In this document: one piece after another, positions 48,201 through 57,968 of the stretch
How the letters are laid out: each line of letters begins with the position of its first letter
Numbering within the stretch: position 1 is the first letter of the stretch
Assembly (NCBI GenBank): GCA_016617855.1
Contig: JAECUM010001104.1
Location: forward strand, 114,425-178,424
Length of the DNA stretch: 64,000 nucleotides
Direction of reading: 5' to 3'
Source of the DNA: Megalonaias nervosa
Taxonomy: Eukaryota; Mollusca; Bivalvia; Unionida; Unionidae
Program-made: the position numbers and the translations under genes
Notes under the pieces: generated by a model
The model's database searches: none
The model's input: the letters and a program-made list of their open reading frames with translations, nothing else
Told to the model about the DNA's origin: nothing

Positions 48201-49149
48201 CTTGGGTCAGCGTGGAATTGTTCAAAGCTCTGGACTTGAGATACCAACTGTTAGAAGTGTACGAAATTTACCTCTTTCCCAAGACAGAAAAATACCACAA
48301 GGGCGACGAGACTCAGAAAGGCATTTTCGCAGACTATGTGGATGCTTTTTTGAAACTGAAACAAGAAGCCAGCGGCTATCCTTCCTGGTGCCACACCCTC
48401 GAAGACCAAAAGAAATTCAAGGAGAAGTACTGGGAAAAGGAAGGCATCACTTTGGACCACGTGGATAAGAACGAAGGAAGGCGATCGTTTGCCAAAGTGA
48501 TGTTCAATTGCTTGTGGGGCAAAATGGCACAACGACCGTGTTTACCCAAGACAGAGAATTTGACAGAACCTTCCCGCTATTTCCAGACGATTCACGACAA
48601 AAGCAAATACATGAAACACGTGGACGTCGTTCGTGAGAATTTGATCTTAGTCAATTACGAAGAAGAACTGGACTTTGTAGAAGCAGACGAATTTGGAAAT
48701 GTCATCATTGCAGCCTACGTGACAGCCCATGCTCGTTTAAAACTGTACGAAGCGTTACACCAATTAGGAGATCGTGTGCTGTATTTTGACACGGACAGTT
48801 GCATCTACATCGATCATCTGGGTCACTGTCACCCTGACATCGAAGGAGACCGTTTAAGAGCCTGGGCAGATGAGCACCCCGACGACAAGATTTAAGTTAT
48901 GCTAGTGGCGGTCCCAAACATTACGGCTACGAATACCTTGACCCACAAGGAGAAGGGCACACGGAGTGTAAAGCGAAAGGATTGACTCTCAATTATCGCA
49001 CCGGTCGAGTGGTGAACTTTGGCGTATTGAAAGAAACCTTACAGTCTGGACAGGATCGAAATTTTAAAGTGACCACCTACGAACATCACAAGATTGTACG
49101 TTTACCCACACACCAAATCGTCAGTCGGCCCTTGGAAAAAGTCTATTAA
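45239..49149 (+). pseudogene. Protein-primed DNA polymerase B of a Polinton/Maverick element
   Basis: The element's replicase (exonuclease plus polymerase, protein-primed in this family). From ATG 45239: an N-terminal region to 45874; a Cys/His zinc-finger region (46300-46430, CSGC, HCPAC); the exonuclease Exo I box (FIFFDFECM near 46655); the Exo II box (HNFSGYDGQFFL near 46902); the Exo III box (YCRSDV near 47260); polymerase motif A (LDVCSLYSYV near 47925; the usual Pro of SLYP is Ser); motif B (KVMFNCLWGKMAQRP near 48500); and motif C (YFDTDSCIY near 48785). The end is at 49149. Full-length for the family (~1,300 codons). It is broken by frameshifts near 45835, 46780-46900, 47255 and 48890 and by stops at 46468, about 47434 and about 47647. 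Catalytic Asp residues are kept, but the gene cannot make one protein. Confidence 0.93.
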
Positions 49150-49258
49150 ATCGTGTACCAAAAGATAATTTGGCTTCCCAACCACTTCACTTTAACTTAC
49201 GGACACGCTGGTATAAAAAATAATGGTTCAAAGACGCTAACCACCAACAAGAAGGATG

Positions 49259-49730
49259 ACATTCTACACAGCAAGAATCGAGTGAGAGACCCACTGAGAA
49301 CTCCAAGTTCAAACCATACCATTTTCCTGTTTTCTTGCCTGATTATTGTAATTGTGCCAGTCGGATGGAAACGTTTCAAAAATGGCCCACGGATAAGGAA
49401 GGATTAACTACTGCGAATGTTTTAGCTAGAACATGATTGGTCTACTTGGGACCTGAGATTGGATTGGGATACGAAGTACAGTGTTTTAGTTGTGGTCTGA
49501 GGTTTCGTATGGATCGATGTACCTATAAGGATTCAGCTATTCTGGAACATACTCGATGGTCTCCACAATGTCCTTACCTTTCTATGGCCTTTCCACCCAT
49601 CACACTACTGTTAAGGTATGCCGGTACCTTAGAGAAGGTAGTACCGTTGTTCAGGAAGAAAAAAGGAAGACTTCCAACGCTAGGCATAAAAAAGAAACGA
49701 TGTACAAGCTCGAGACTTCATTACGACTAG
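49259..49730 (+). pseudogene. BIR-domain (IAP-like) gene, copy 1
   Basis: One frame carries METFQKWP and, after an in-frame TGA at 49434, VQCFSCGLRF with ligand His in LEHTRWSPQCPYL. This is the BIR fold signature (R-x-TF-x-WP ... GxxxxVxCFSCG ... EHxRxxPxCxYL). The loop between the CxxC pair and the His is two residues longer than the usual 16, and the Trp of the loop is absent. BIR domains bind caspases or IAP antagonists in cell-death control. No RING follows. The tail is Lys/Arg-rich. The start is unclear. It lies directly 3' of the polymerase gene. Confidence 0.75.
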
Positions 49731-49738
49731 TATATAAA
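49731..49738 (+). promoter_or_regulatory. TATA box upstream of BIR copy 2
   Basis: tatataaa, followed ~28 nt later by the first ATG of the next gene region (49767). Same layout as at 43556 and 51250. Confidence 0.45.
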
Positions 49739-49766
49739 TGTACAACGTCCAAGACCGATGGTTCAT

Positions 49767-50394
49767 TATGACTACCAACACCAAGCGAGAATCCTTTCAA
49801 ACAGCAAGTATCAAGCGAGAGCAAACTCGAGTGCGATGCTGTGCCTAACGATTGCAGGGACGCCGTACGCTGTGACCTCAGCGATTCAGTACCACATCAT
49901 GGGAATTTTTCTATGACTATACCTACCATGGAAAGTAATGCTGTGCGTGTCAAACCTGAGGGATGCGTAAGAGATGCCACTCGTTATCGTACACCTTTTC
50001 ACTTTACTGGTTTTCATGGTGAATGTCATCATGAACCATGCGTCTACCACCCTACGGATTTCATCTAACCCTGAGCAAACTCCAGCGGATTTCACCGTAC
50101 CCTCATCGAAATGAACCTGAGAAAGACGAATATTCGTTCCCTGTGCGTTTGCGTGAATACTGCGATTTTGAAAGTCGATTCCAAACCTTCCGAGGAAAAT
50201 GGCCTAAATATCTGGGAAGACCTACCCCCGAAGAATTAGCCAGATTTATATACTTGGGCAAAGGGAATAAAGTCAAGTGCTTCAGTTGCGGTGTGTCACT
50301 TCACGAGTGGGAACAGAAAGATTCCCCTTACCTGGAACATGCTCGATGGCCTCCGGATTGTCACTACCTACCTTTAGTGCAACCTAGTCATTGA
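49767..50394 (+). pseudogene. BIR-domain (IAP-like) gene, copy 2
   Basis: The 50038-50394 frame contains a complete BIR domain: FQTFRGKWPKYLG, ELARFIYLGKGNKVKCFSCG, then LHEWEQKDSPYLEHARWPPD and CHYL. The zinc-ligand spacing is canonical (C-x2-C-x16-H-x6-C). The N-terminal part (49841-50068) is open in another frame, so a frameshift lies near 50040-50070. The upstream part may itself be non-coding. There is no RING or second BIR in the same frame. Copies 1 and 2 are diverged tandem duplicates. Likely role by family: inhibition of host apoptosis (inference). Confidence 0.8.
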
Positions 50395-50405
50395 AGTGGC
50401 GTACC

Positions 50406-51000
50406 ATGTCGTTTAAGAAACCAGCTTGGCTAGGAGTCAAACGTTGGACAACACCTAGACAAGTATTTAAACCCACTTTAAAAATAATATTCAAAAATTG
50501 CCAAACGAATTGCAGGAGAAGATCTACAAGGAAATTTGACAGGGACTTGCCAGAGCAAAATCTCAATTGGTGACTGAGGAACTTTTGTGTCGAGAAATTC
50601 ACAAGATAAAAGTGACAAAAGTCAACAAATTTGTCAGATTTCTTTGGCTCAAGTGTGCGTTCTTCCGAATTTTCCGCTTTAGACCATTTACATCAAAAGA
50701 TTTTATTATCTTTCTTGGCCGTTACCCTGAATGGCTGTTGTTAGAAATTACTCACTGCATCCGTCACTTTCGCTCTTGAAGAAGTTTTTGACTGACATGG
50801 TCATGGATACTTTACAAGAGAACAAGAGGCTTGCCTGTGGAGTTGAGAGAACGCATTTACCGAGAGTTGGTCAAAATACAAGTGAAACGCAAAGAACAAT
50901 TGCATCCGTTACGTCACCGAGGTTTAAACCGCTGATACCTAAATGCTATAAGAGGACTAATTTTGATGAAAGTGTTTCAGTAGTCAGACATTGATCAACT
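50406..51000 (+). pseudogene. Unidentified gene region with two LPxEL-type motifs
   Basis: Short broken frames. 50406-50573 starts MSFKKPAWLGVKRW. In a second frame (near 50500) LPNELQEKIYKEI occurs, and near 50830 LPVELRERIYRELVKIQVKR. The two motifs suggest a duplicated helical module resembling the first helix of F-box/BC-box-like adaptors, but that is only a pattern. No family recognised. Confidence 0.4.
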
Positions 51001-51249
51001 ACTCGTGGGCGAGAAGGATTGGTTTGTTACTGATTTTTTTTTTTTACTACAAGGTAGACTTACTGCAACGAATTCCAGAAGAAGAGTTAGAGGGTTACCA
51101 AAATCTTTTACACAATGTAAACTAAGTTCAAGAGGAAACTTCTCAAAGGTGTGTGATGTGCAAGTTAGTGACGAAACAATTTAGATTCGCCACTGTAGTA
51201 TGATTATCTCTGTGCAGAAAGTACACTTAGTGACTCCGACAAAAAGAGG

Positions 51250-51256
51250 TATAAAA
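51250..51256 (+). promoter_or_regulatory. TATA box
   Basis: tataaaa in aaagaggtataaaaacgg, followed by the open frame at 51288. Confidence 0.45.
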
Positions 51257-51287
51257 ACGGACTACCATACCACGACCTTTATCATTC

Positions 51288-51720
51288 GTGATACAACAGA
51301 TTCCGTGGAAGGAAAACAATGACAATATTCAAATAGTGGAGGATTACCATCGCATTTTACAAGAACTGTGTCCATTGAATTGGGGTCAACGTGTGGTGTG
51401 TGTCTTAGTGACTTGCTTTCTGGGATTTCGTTTACCAGCCGATTCCTTGTGGTCTCTTTACGAACAGTACTTACCACTCAAAAAAGCATGAAAGTGGTCC
51501 CTTTAAATTTACACGAGAGACTCGTTCTGCTAAAAGCTTTGCGCTTTCACCTCGATACTTCTCGACCTCTACGGGAAAAAAGGATTCGTCAACTTTTAGG
51601 TACTGAAATTGTGTGTAGCTTGTGACTTACAACCTCACTGGAAAGATGTAAGTGACTGGAAAAATTTGGGCTTCGAGGCTTGGACACAAGAAGTGGCACA
51701 CTATACCCAATATTTGTAAT
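51288..51720 (+). pseudogene. Unidentified gene upstream of the packaging ATPase
   Basis: Frame 51288-51491 gives 67 codons with LCPLNWGQRVVCVLVTCFLG and LPLKKA. A second frame (51488-51625) continues with PLNLHERLVLLKALRFHLDT, and a third gives WKNLGFEAWTQEVAHYTQYL before a stop at about 51720. Together these look like one decayed gene of ~140 residues. No family recognised. A poly(A) signal (aataaa) lies at 51808-51813. Confidence 0.45.
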
Positions 51721-51807
51721 CCTCACTTAAACGTTCAGTATCCATGTACTTAACCATTTGGTTTTGATGTATTTTTGTCTTTCGTGTTGTTCACATTTAA
51801 AGATTGC

Positions 51808-51813
51808 AATAAA
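51808..51813 (+). terminator. Poly(A) signal
   Basis: aataaa ~90 nt after the previous gene's last stop. It shows that some genes in the block use ordinary polyadenylation. Confidence 0.5.
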
Positions 51814-51886
51814 CATGTTCTGAAATAAGTATTAAAACTCTTATCTTGTCTGTCTTCGTGTCAAAAGTGATATTACCTACACTGCT

Positions 51887-52609
51887 ATGACTACCTCTAC
51901 TGTCTCTGCTCCCTCTTCCTCCACTTTCAAAGTCATCGACGAACACGTAGATCGTGCTAGTTGGGAGGCCTTGTATTTTCGGCATACCTTTAACATGTTA
52001 ATTGCTGGACCGAGCGGTTCAGGAAAAACCGAATTTGTGAAACGTTTGATCGAACATAAATATCATTTGATCGATCGTATACCTCAACGGATCGTGTGGT
52101 GTTACAAAGAGTGGCAATCGGTGTACAGCCTTCTGCAAGAGAGTCAAGGCGATTCCATCGTGTTTGTGGAAGGCATTCCTGGCGAAGACGACGGGATCGT
52201 GTCTGACCCCAGTCAAACACATCTGGTCATCTTCGACGACATGTTAGGAGAAGACAAAGAAGAAATTAAACTGTGGTTTACACGCAAAGGGCATCATCGT
52301 AATGTCAGCGTCATTTACATCACCCAAAATTTGTTTCAACAAAGTAAAGCCCATCGCACCATCAATGCTCATTACGTGATGTTGTTTAAAAGCCCTAGAG
52401 ATAAATAGCAAGCGCAAGTCTTAGCCAAACAGTGAGGAACGCCTTGGCTGACTCATGCTTACGACGATGACACTCAAACTCCACACACCTATTTACTCGT
52501 GGATTTAAAACCCAGCACCCCCGATTATTTGCGATTTTGTACCCATCTGTTTCACCACTGGTGCCAAGACGGAGGGCCTGTTGTGTGCACGTCCCCGTCG
52601 TCGACTTAA
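51887..52609 (+). pseudogene. FtsK/HerA (A32-type) genome-packaging ATPase
   Basis: Packages DNA into capsids in Polintons and related viruses. From ATG 51887: the Walker A box GPSGSGKT at about residue 46, the Walker B box LVIFDDM at about residue 116, then a sensor-like region (VSVIYITQNLF) and FKSPRD. The open frame stops at 52406 (TAG) and again at 52436 (TGA), yet the same frame continues with HTYLLVDLKP to a stop at 52609. That last motif is typical of the C-terminus of this family, so the gene was ~240 codons and carries two nonsense mutations. The ATP-binding residues are intact. Confidence 0.9.
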
Positions 52610-52631
52610 CAACAACAGCAACAACCAAAAA

Positions 52632-53290
52632 ATGTCTATAAAAACCTCAGTCACTTTGGTTGTCTTACAAAGCGTCAACATGACGTCCCTTCAGTCTCAT
52701 CTTCCCGTCAAATTGATTCGTGCCTTGTACGGCATCAGTCGCGAAAAAATCCACAAATACTTACTCGTGTCTTAGAATCCAGTCTCAAAGAAGTCTTACG
52801 ATGGTTTAGGGTGACAGCACACCAATTACTGTAAGGCATCATTCACATTCGACATCAAACCAAACGCTTTATTGAGAGAAACAATGTAATCTTCACGCAA
52901 CTGGCCAATCCTCGATTCGACACTCAAACCAAAAAGCAAATCATTTTGAAACCTGGAGGTAGCGGTTCTATAGGAGGTGTCATCATTCGTTCCCTCTTAA
53001 AATGGGATCCCAATGCCCGCAAAGTCCTCCCCAAGAAAAAAAGTCACTCCCCGAGGTACCCAGAAGAAAAAGAAAAAGATCAGCAGTGTCAAGACCAGGT
53101 CACAGCTTCAGAAAAAGAAAAAGAAATGCCCACAGAAAACAGCTTCTACCCGCAAGAGAGGCACTGCAGCCAGGACACAACCTTACATTCGCGAACAACG
53201 ACCTGCGGAAATGGTGACCTCGTCTCCAGTAGCCTCGGGTTCTTCCACTTCTCCGTTGCTGGTGACGCCAGCCAATCCCTTATTTGACTC
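52632..53290 (+). pseudogene. Polinton core-type basic protein with GG motif, copy 1
   Basis: Broken frames. Near 52870-52990 one frame reads RFIERNNVIFTQLANPRFDT and IILKPGGSGSIGG, followed by a Lys/Arg/Pro-rich tail (PRKKVTPRGTQKKKKKISSV in another frame). A helix, then a basic stretch, then a GG-containing hydrophobic segment resembles the conserved core-like protein of Polintons and the paralogue at 54475-54924. Frameshifts lie near 52775 and 53010-53040, and an in-frame stop lies near 52830. A role in DNA condensation in the virion is inferred. Confidence 0.55.
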
Positions 53291-53580
53291 ATGTTCTTCC
53301 TAATTTGATGAAAAACTGGAAACCCGCGTCTCCAAGAACTTCTCCTCCAGCGGTGACACCCTCTTCCTCTTTAGCGGCAGTGGCCGATGATCACAAAGTA
53401 CCTGCCCCCAAAATCAAAGTCCAAGAGAGATCAGGCATGCAATAGAGTTTACTGGATTTGTCCAAGCAAGAACTGTCCCGATTTAGTCTGTTGCGAACCC
53501 CTCCACGTCGAGTGATACATGTCATCAAGTTGATACGAAGTAAAGACAATCAGTGGCGACGCATTCCATTATAAAAAAGA
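53290..53580 (+). pseudogene. Unidentified Ser/Pro-rich segment
   Basis: One frame reads NWKPASPRTSPPAVTPSSSL and later LDLSKQELSRFSLLRTPPRR and HVIKLIRSKDNQWRRIPL, with one internal stop. It follows copy 1 of the core-type gene and could be its C-terminus or a separate small virion protein. Confidence 0.35.
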
Positions 53581-53630
53581 CCTGATTTAAACGATGGGAT
53601 CAGTGTTGTTGTGCTCCTGAACGCTCAAAG

Positions 53631-53759
53631 ATGTCCCCTCAAAGAAGTGTACACCGTCACCATTGTCGTTCTTCTGTACAAAAAGGAAAAGGAAAACGAA
53701 AAGGACACACACGTCATCCGAAAAAACGCATAACCAAGTATCGACGTCTACCACTTTAA
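53631..53759 (+). CDS. Small protamine-like basic protein, tandem copy 1
   Basis: ATG at 53631, 42 codons. It starts MSPQRSVHRHHCRSSVQKGK and is almost entirely Arg, Lys, His, Ser, Pro and Gln. It is the first of three tandem paralogues with 267-291 bp spacing. Composition and neighbours suggest DNA condensation in the particle, like adenovirus mu/VII-type core peptides (analogy, not homology shown). Confidence 0.6.
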   Translation: MSPQRSVHRHHCRSSVQKGKGKRKGHTRHPKKRITKYRRLPL

Positions 53760-53897
53760 AAGACGCAGTCGTCCAAAAAAAGAGGAGCCATCAATGGGGG
53801 GATTCTTTTTGTCAGACCTTATCAGACAAATAAGATAAAAGGACGCATGTCAAGCCATGGATTTCAGTGTATTCTGTTTTTGCTCCGGAACCAAAAA

Positions 53898-54042
53898 GAT
53901 GTCCCCTCAAAGAAGTGCATACCATCGCCGTTCTTCTGTCCAAAAAGGAAAAGGAAAAAGAAAGGGACAGTCACGTCATCCGAAGAAACGCTTAGCCAAG
54001 ATTCGACGTCACCCACAGAAAAGACGCACTCGTCCAAAGTAA
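53898..54042 (+). CDS. Small protamine-like basic protein, tandem copy 2
   Basis: ATG at 53898, 47 codons. It starts MSPQRSAYHRRSSVQKGKGK and ends in RR/KR clusters. It is longer than copy 1 because its tail runs on (PQKRRTRPK). Intact. Confidence 0.6.
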
Positions 54043-54188
54043 GGAAAAGCCACTAAAGGGGAGGATTTTTCTTTTTAATGGATAAGTTAGTAAATGATTT
54101 CGCCAAAAAGTTAGATGACAAGCTCTAAAAAAATATGATAAAAGGACGCATGTCGAGTCATGTACGTCAATGTATTTTGTGTACCAAA

Positions 54189-54345
54189 GATGTCCCCTCA
54201 AAGAAGTGCACACCAACACCATCGTCGATGTCCTGTCCAAAAAGGAAAAAGAAAAAGAAAAGGACAGACATGTCATCCAAAAAACACTTAGCCAAACATT
54301 GTCGTTACCTCCAGAAAAGATGCAGACGTCCAAAGAAAAAGAGTA
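54189..54345 (+). pseudogene. Small protamine-like basic protein, tandem copy 3 (frameshifted)
   Basis: ATG at 54189, starting MSPQRSAHQHHRRCPVQKGK. One base is missing relative to copy 2 near 54280, so translation stops after ~34 codons, while the remaining basic tail is still recognisable in the next frame to ~54345. The upstream gataaaaggacgcatgtc(a/g)a block is repeated before copies 2 and 3, so promoter/leader and gene were duplicated together. Confidence 0.6.
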
Positions 54346-54474
54346 GCCACCAAATTGGAGTATTCTTTGGTGATTTTCGAAAACAAATCGTCACCTTTTT
54401 CACGAAGCGATTCTCCACAAAAAGGATAAAAGACCTTGTGCCAAGTCATCGACGTTAGTGTATTTTTGGTGTGC

Positions 54475-54924
54475 GCCACGGAACCAGCCAACAATCAAAC
54501 AAAGATGTCACCCCCCCCCAAAAAAAAGACATCCTTCTTCTAAACTCAAAGGAAAGAAAAGAAAGGACTACCTCCTCGTTTAGTCAAACATTGGGACATA
54601 TTGTCCGTCCTGTCCAAAGCTTCTATACCCTTGCGAAAAAACCTCATTCAAACCGCCTCCAAAGCCGTCATCGATACCGTGAGCGAATGTTGTCTGAATG
54701 TCTTGAAAGGAACGATACCTTTGTGTAAACATCGTAAGGAAAGCTTACCCAAACATCGACACGTTCTTCGCCCAATGGTCCAAAAGAAAATAACCATTAA
54801 TCAAAACAAAATGATGTTGGTGCAACGCGGAGGAATTTCCCCACTGCCACTTCTTACCAAAGTAATAGCGGAACCTATCTTGGGTATGTTGGGAAGTGTT
54901 TTACCCGCCTTAGCTCCAAGATAA
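54475..54924 (+). pseudogene. Polinton conserved core-like protein with GG motif, copy 2
   Basis: The 54601-54924 frame reads through a helical region (LSKASIPLRKNLIQTASKAV), a Cys pair with NVLKGTIPL, a basic linker (KHRKESLPKHRHVLRPMVQK) and QRGGISPLPLL before a hydrophobic end. This order (L..LSKA, ECxxNVLKGxxPL, KHRxxLRxL, QxGGF/I) is a conserved small protein in invertebrate Polintons. It is likely a virion core or adenovirus pX-like component. The N-terminus (54505 region) is disrupted by a C run and A run. Confidence 0.7.
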
Positions 54925-54988
54925 AAGGGTCAAGAAGATAAAAGGGCCTCTGGAATCAAAAGATCTCAGACGTGATCATTGAAATCCG

Positions 54989-55676
54989 ATGGAAAGACGA
55001 AAACTGGCTTTAGTGCCTTACAAATGATGGATGGAATACCATCGTTGGCAACAACAACGGACCCCGCATTTACCTCCCAGTCCTCATTTGACCGAGATGT
55101 CCCAGTTACAACACGAATTGCAATCGTTGATGGATCGCAGCGATTTGTCAGAAACGGAAAAATCTTAACGGTACGGACAACTGTTGCAGCGACTGCAACT
55201 CTTTCACCAGAAAGCTTTAGACGAAACAGCTGTTCCCACTCTGAAAGATTTTAAGACCCTAATGAAAGGTCCACCACCACCACCACCACCCCCCAAACGG
55301 TCAAGACAGATGCAGCCCCACGGATGTCTGAGGAAGAAGAGGCAAGAGAAGTCTTTCAAACACCGTCAGCAGCTCCATCCCTAGTAAGATTGCAGCGTCC
55401 TTGTTGACCACTACCCCCACACCCCAACGAGAAGAACTCAAAGCATGGGTTCAAAAGATGATCTCCACTACTCCTTCGACAGAAGTCAAAAAGAAAGAAG
55501 GAAAACCAGAAGTGAAAAAAAGAAAAGAAGACCAAAACCATCCGATTACCGCGGCCACCACCACCACCACTACCTTCGGCTTCTACGCCCGTGGCACATC
55601 GGACACGTAAAGTCGTTTCTAAACCACCCCGTCGCCCCATTCATAGTAGCATCAGCGAAGAGTGGATCACTTATTA
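54989..55676 (+). pseudogene. Conserved Polinton accessory/virion protein (RSDLS motif)
   Basis: ATG at 54989. After a stop ~12 codons in, the same frame reads MEYHRWQQQRTPHLPPS, LQHELQSLMDRSDLSETEKS, a stop, then YGQLLQRLQLFHQKAL. The pattern L-x-RSDLSxxEKxxxYxQxLQR is conserved in a Polinton gene next to the integrase. A poly-Pro run (55270-55300) and Lys/Glu-rich low-complexity segments follow in shifting frames, ending with SISEEWITY just before the integrase. Function unknown. Confidence 0.55.
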
Positions 55677-56736
55677 ACAAAAAGGGAGAAAGTGTTAGCC
55701 AGCATTTACTGCGATCCATGCCATCCTGCAGGTTACGGAGGAGTTCAGAAATTGTATCGTGCTGCCAAAACTCGACTGAAAAGTGTCCGTTTACCTCAAG
55801 TGGAACGATGGTTACAAGAACAAGCCACGTACACCTTACACAAACCCATTCGACGAAAATTTTCCAGAAGTCGCACCCGAGTGGAGGGCATCGATCACCA
55901 ATGGCAAGCCGATTTAACCGATGTCTCTCATTTGGCCACATACAATCGTGGCTCCAAATATTTGTTTTCTGTCATCGACGTCTTTTCCAAATTTGCTTGG
56001 GTCGTGCCATTGACTTTCAAATCAATCAGTGAGTTAGTGCGAACCCTCAAACTGGTGTTGAAACAAAGCGGTTGTCACCCTCTTCGATGGCAAACCGATA
56101 AAAAGAAGCGTGACATTCATTTTTTCACTACCGAGAATCCCGAAACCAAAGCCAACATCGTGGAACGTTTTCAATGCATCTTGGAAGAACGTATGTGGAA
56201 ATATTTTACGCATCAACACACTGCCAAGTACATCGACGTCTTGTCGCACCTGGTCCAAGCATGCAACCAATTTTAACATCGGAGCATCGGACGTGCCCCC
56301 CTCCCCCGACAACGAAGTGACCGTCTTCGAGCGGCTGTTTGGTACGTCCCCGATGGTGACTGTCCCCAAGAAAGGTGGAGTGATGGCAGTAGGAGATTGG
56401 GTGTGCATTGGCAAAACCAAACGCACTTTCGACAAAGGTTTCTTACCCAACTGAACCACCGAATTGTGCCATGTCACTGAACAAGTGCGTGGCCGTCATC
56501 CTACCGTCTATAAATTGGAAGACATGAACGGGTAAGTGTTAAAAGGAACGTTTAACTTGCCCGAGTTACAACGCGTGACCAAAAAAGAACACGAAGTGTG
56601 CGAGATCGAAAGCATTCTCGATCAAAGAACTCGTAAAATTGGAAAACGTCGTGTCAAAGTGCATTGGAAAGGATATCCGCCGAGTTTTGACTCTTGGATC
56701 GACGCTTCGCAAGTCATCGACTATAAAAAGAAGTGA
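55662..56736 (+). pseudogene. Retrovirus-like integrase with C-terminal chromodomain
   Basis: Inserts the element into host DNA. The frame from 55662 has YGGVQKLYRAAK and VERWLQEQATYTLHKP (N-terminal region), then HQWQADLTDVSHL (first catalytic Asp), SVIDVFSKFAWVVPL, RWQTDK (second Asp) and KANIVERFQ (catalytic Glu). Between TDK and DIHFFTT about 10-15 residues usual in the family are missing, so the D-E spacing is short: an internal deletion. A frameshift near 56270 and stops at 56452 and 56533 follow. The chromodomain (CEIESILDQRTRK, VHWKGYPPSFDSWI) ends at 56736. Chromodomains may steer integration to marked chromatin (family knowledge). Confidence 0.9.
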
Positions 56737-56741
56737 CCATC

Positions 56742-57008
56742 ATGCCCTTCAACACAGCTTCAACCGCCACCACTACAGCAGTGACGCTCCTGCCTCCAGT
56801 TCTTCTCTGCATTTTACTGAGCAGTTGCATCGGTTACCTTCTTCTCAATCCGTCCCTGAGATATACCTCTAACGGGAGCAACGGGAGCCTTGCGCCCAAC
56901 GTCCGTCACCCTTCCAACAGTGACCACCATACCAACCACAACAATCCTCTTTTAGACACTCCTCTGACCTCCAGTGACCCATCGGACACTAGGACTCTGG
57001 AATTATGA
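56742..57008 (+). CDS. Small membrane protein of the Polinton
   Basis: 88 codons from ATG 56742. One hydrophobic segment near residues 15-37 (LLPPVLLCILLSSCIGYLLL) is followed by a hydrophilic Asn/Ser/Thr-rich tail. It starts 6 nt after the integrase stop, and its stop overlaps the next ATG (ATGA). Intact. No family recognised. A membrane role is predicted from the hydrophobic segment alone. Confidence 0.55.
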   Translation: MPFNTASTATTTAVTLLPPVLLCILLSSCIGYLLLNPSLRYTSNGSNGSLAPNVRHPSNSDHHTNHNNPLLDTPLTSSDPSDTRTLEL

Positions 57009-57968
57009 ATAACCAATTTTACTTAACGTTACCCAGTGACAGTTCCATGGAGGTGTTTCCCAAAAACACCTTATGCTGTTACAAGCCCAAATTACCTCAG
57101 GCTATCCAATTGGATCACAAAGCCCATTGGGAAGTGGCTTTAGTGGGAATCATTTACCCTGCACAAATTAATAACATCACTGAAACGAAAACACTTTCTA
57201 CGTCGAAATCCTGAACGTGCAAGTGCAAGAAGAGATGAATAAAATGGGTTTTCAGGTGACACAAAGTCAGCCAATAATCCATCATTCAGCATCTATACTG
57301 TGACAATTTCCGCAGGCTATTATTTTAGCGGGGAACATTTGATGGACACGATTGCTGACAGGTTCGAGGCAGTGTTTGGCATAGCCCTGAACAGAGCCAA
57401 AAATTGTTCAAATTGAGTACCATAAAGTGGCTCGTCGCCGAATGATGAGATTTTCGGATACCGAAACGTTGTCGATCAGGTTTAATAGAATTTTGTTTGA
57501 AATTTTGGGTGGGCATCTACAGATGACATCACAGAATCTGAGCCCGAAAATCAACAGCAACATGGATTTTTACAGGGCTTTTGGATCCCCGGTAGAACTG
57601 AACAAAGGACTGAATTTGATCTTTGTGTACTCCGATGTGGTGGAATAAAACGTGGTGGGACAGACCTCCGTTCTGTGACTGCGTATCGTGGATTCTGAAA
57701 CGAAGTGGATTCTGAAACGAACACTGACGAGGAAGGTCGAAACACCTATCACGTTCACCGCGAATTTGTACATGCTCACTATCTGCCCGTCAGTAAGTCG
57801 TATTTCGACACTGTCAACATTGGTATAAAAGGAGATCTGGGACAAAATATTCCATTCACCAAAGGAAAAGTCACAATGAAACTCCATTTTCAAAACGATT
57901 CTCTAACGACTCGTAAGTCATGTATCCTGTGTACCGAGGAGTCGCTCGACAGCAAGGAAATAGTTTAG
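57005..57968 (+). pseudogene. Penton-like minor capsid protein
   Basis: It begins FYLTLPSDSSMEVFPKNTL and continues WEVALVGIIYP, the N-terminal signature of the Polinton/adintovirus minor capsid (single jelly-roll, penton) family. Further frames carry MDTIADRFEAVFG, LNLIFVYSDVVE and GDLGQNIPFTKGKVTMKLHF, matching the middle and C-terminal conserved parts (VYxDVVE, GxxIPFxxGKxxxxLHF). Frames change near 57190, 57330-57410 and 57645-57690, with stops at 57213 and about 57646. Nearly the whole gene is present in pieces. Assignment to penton rather than another virion protein follows the literature on this family as I recall it. Confidence 0.75.
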
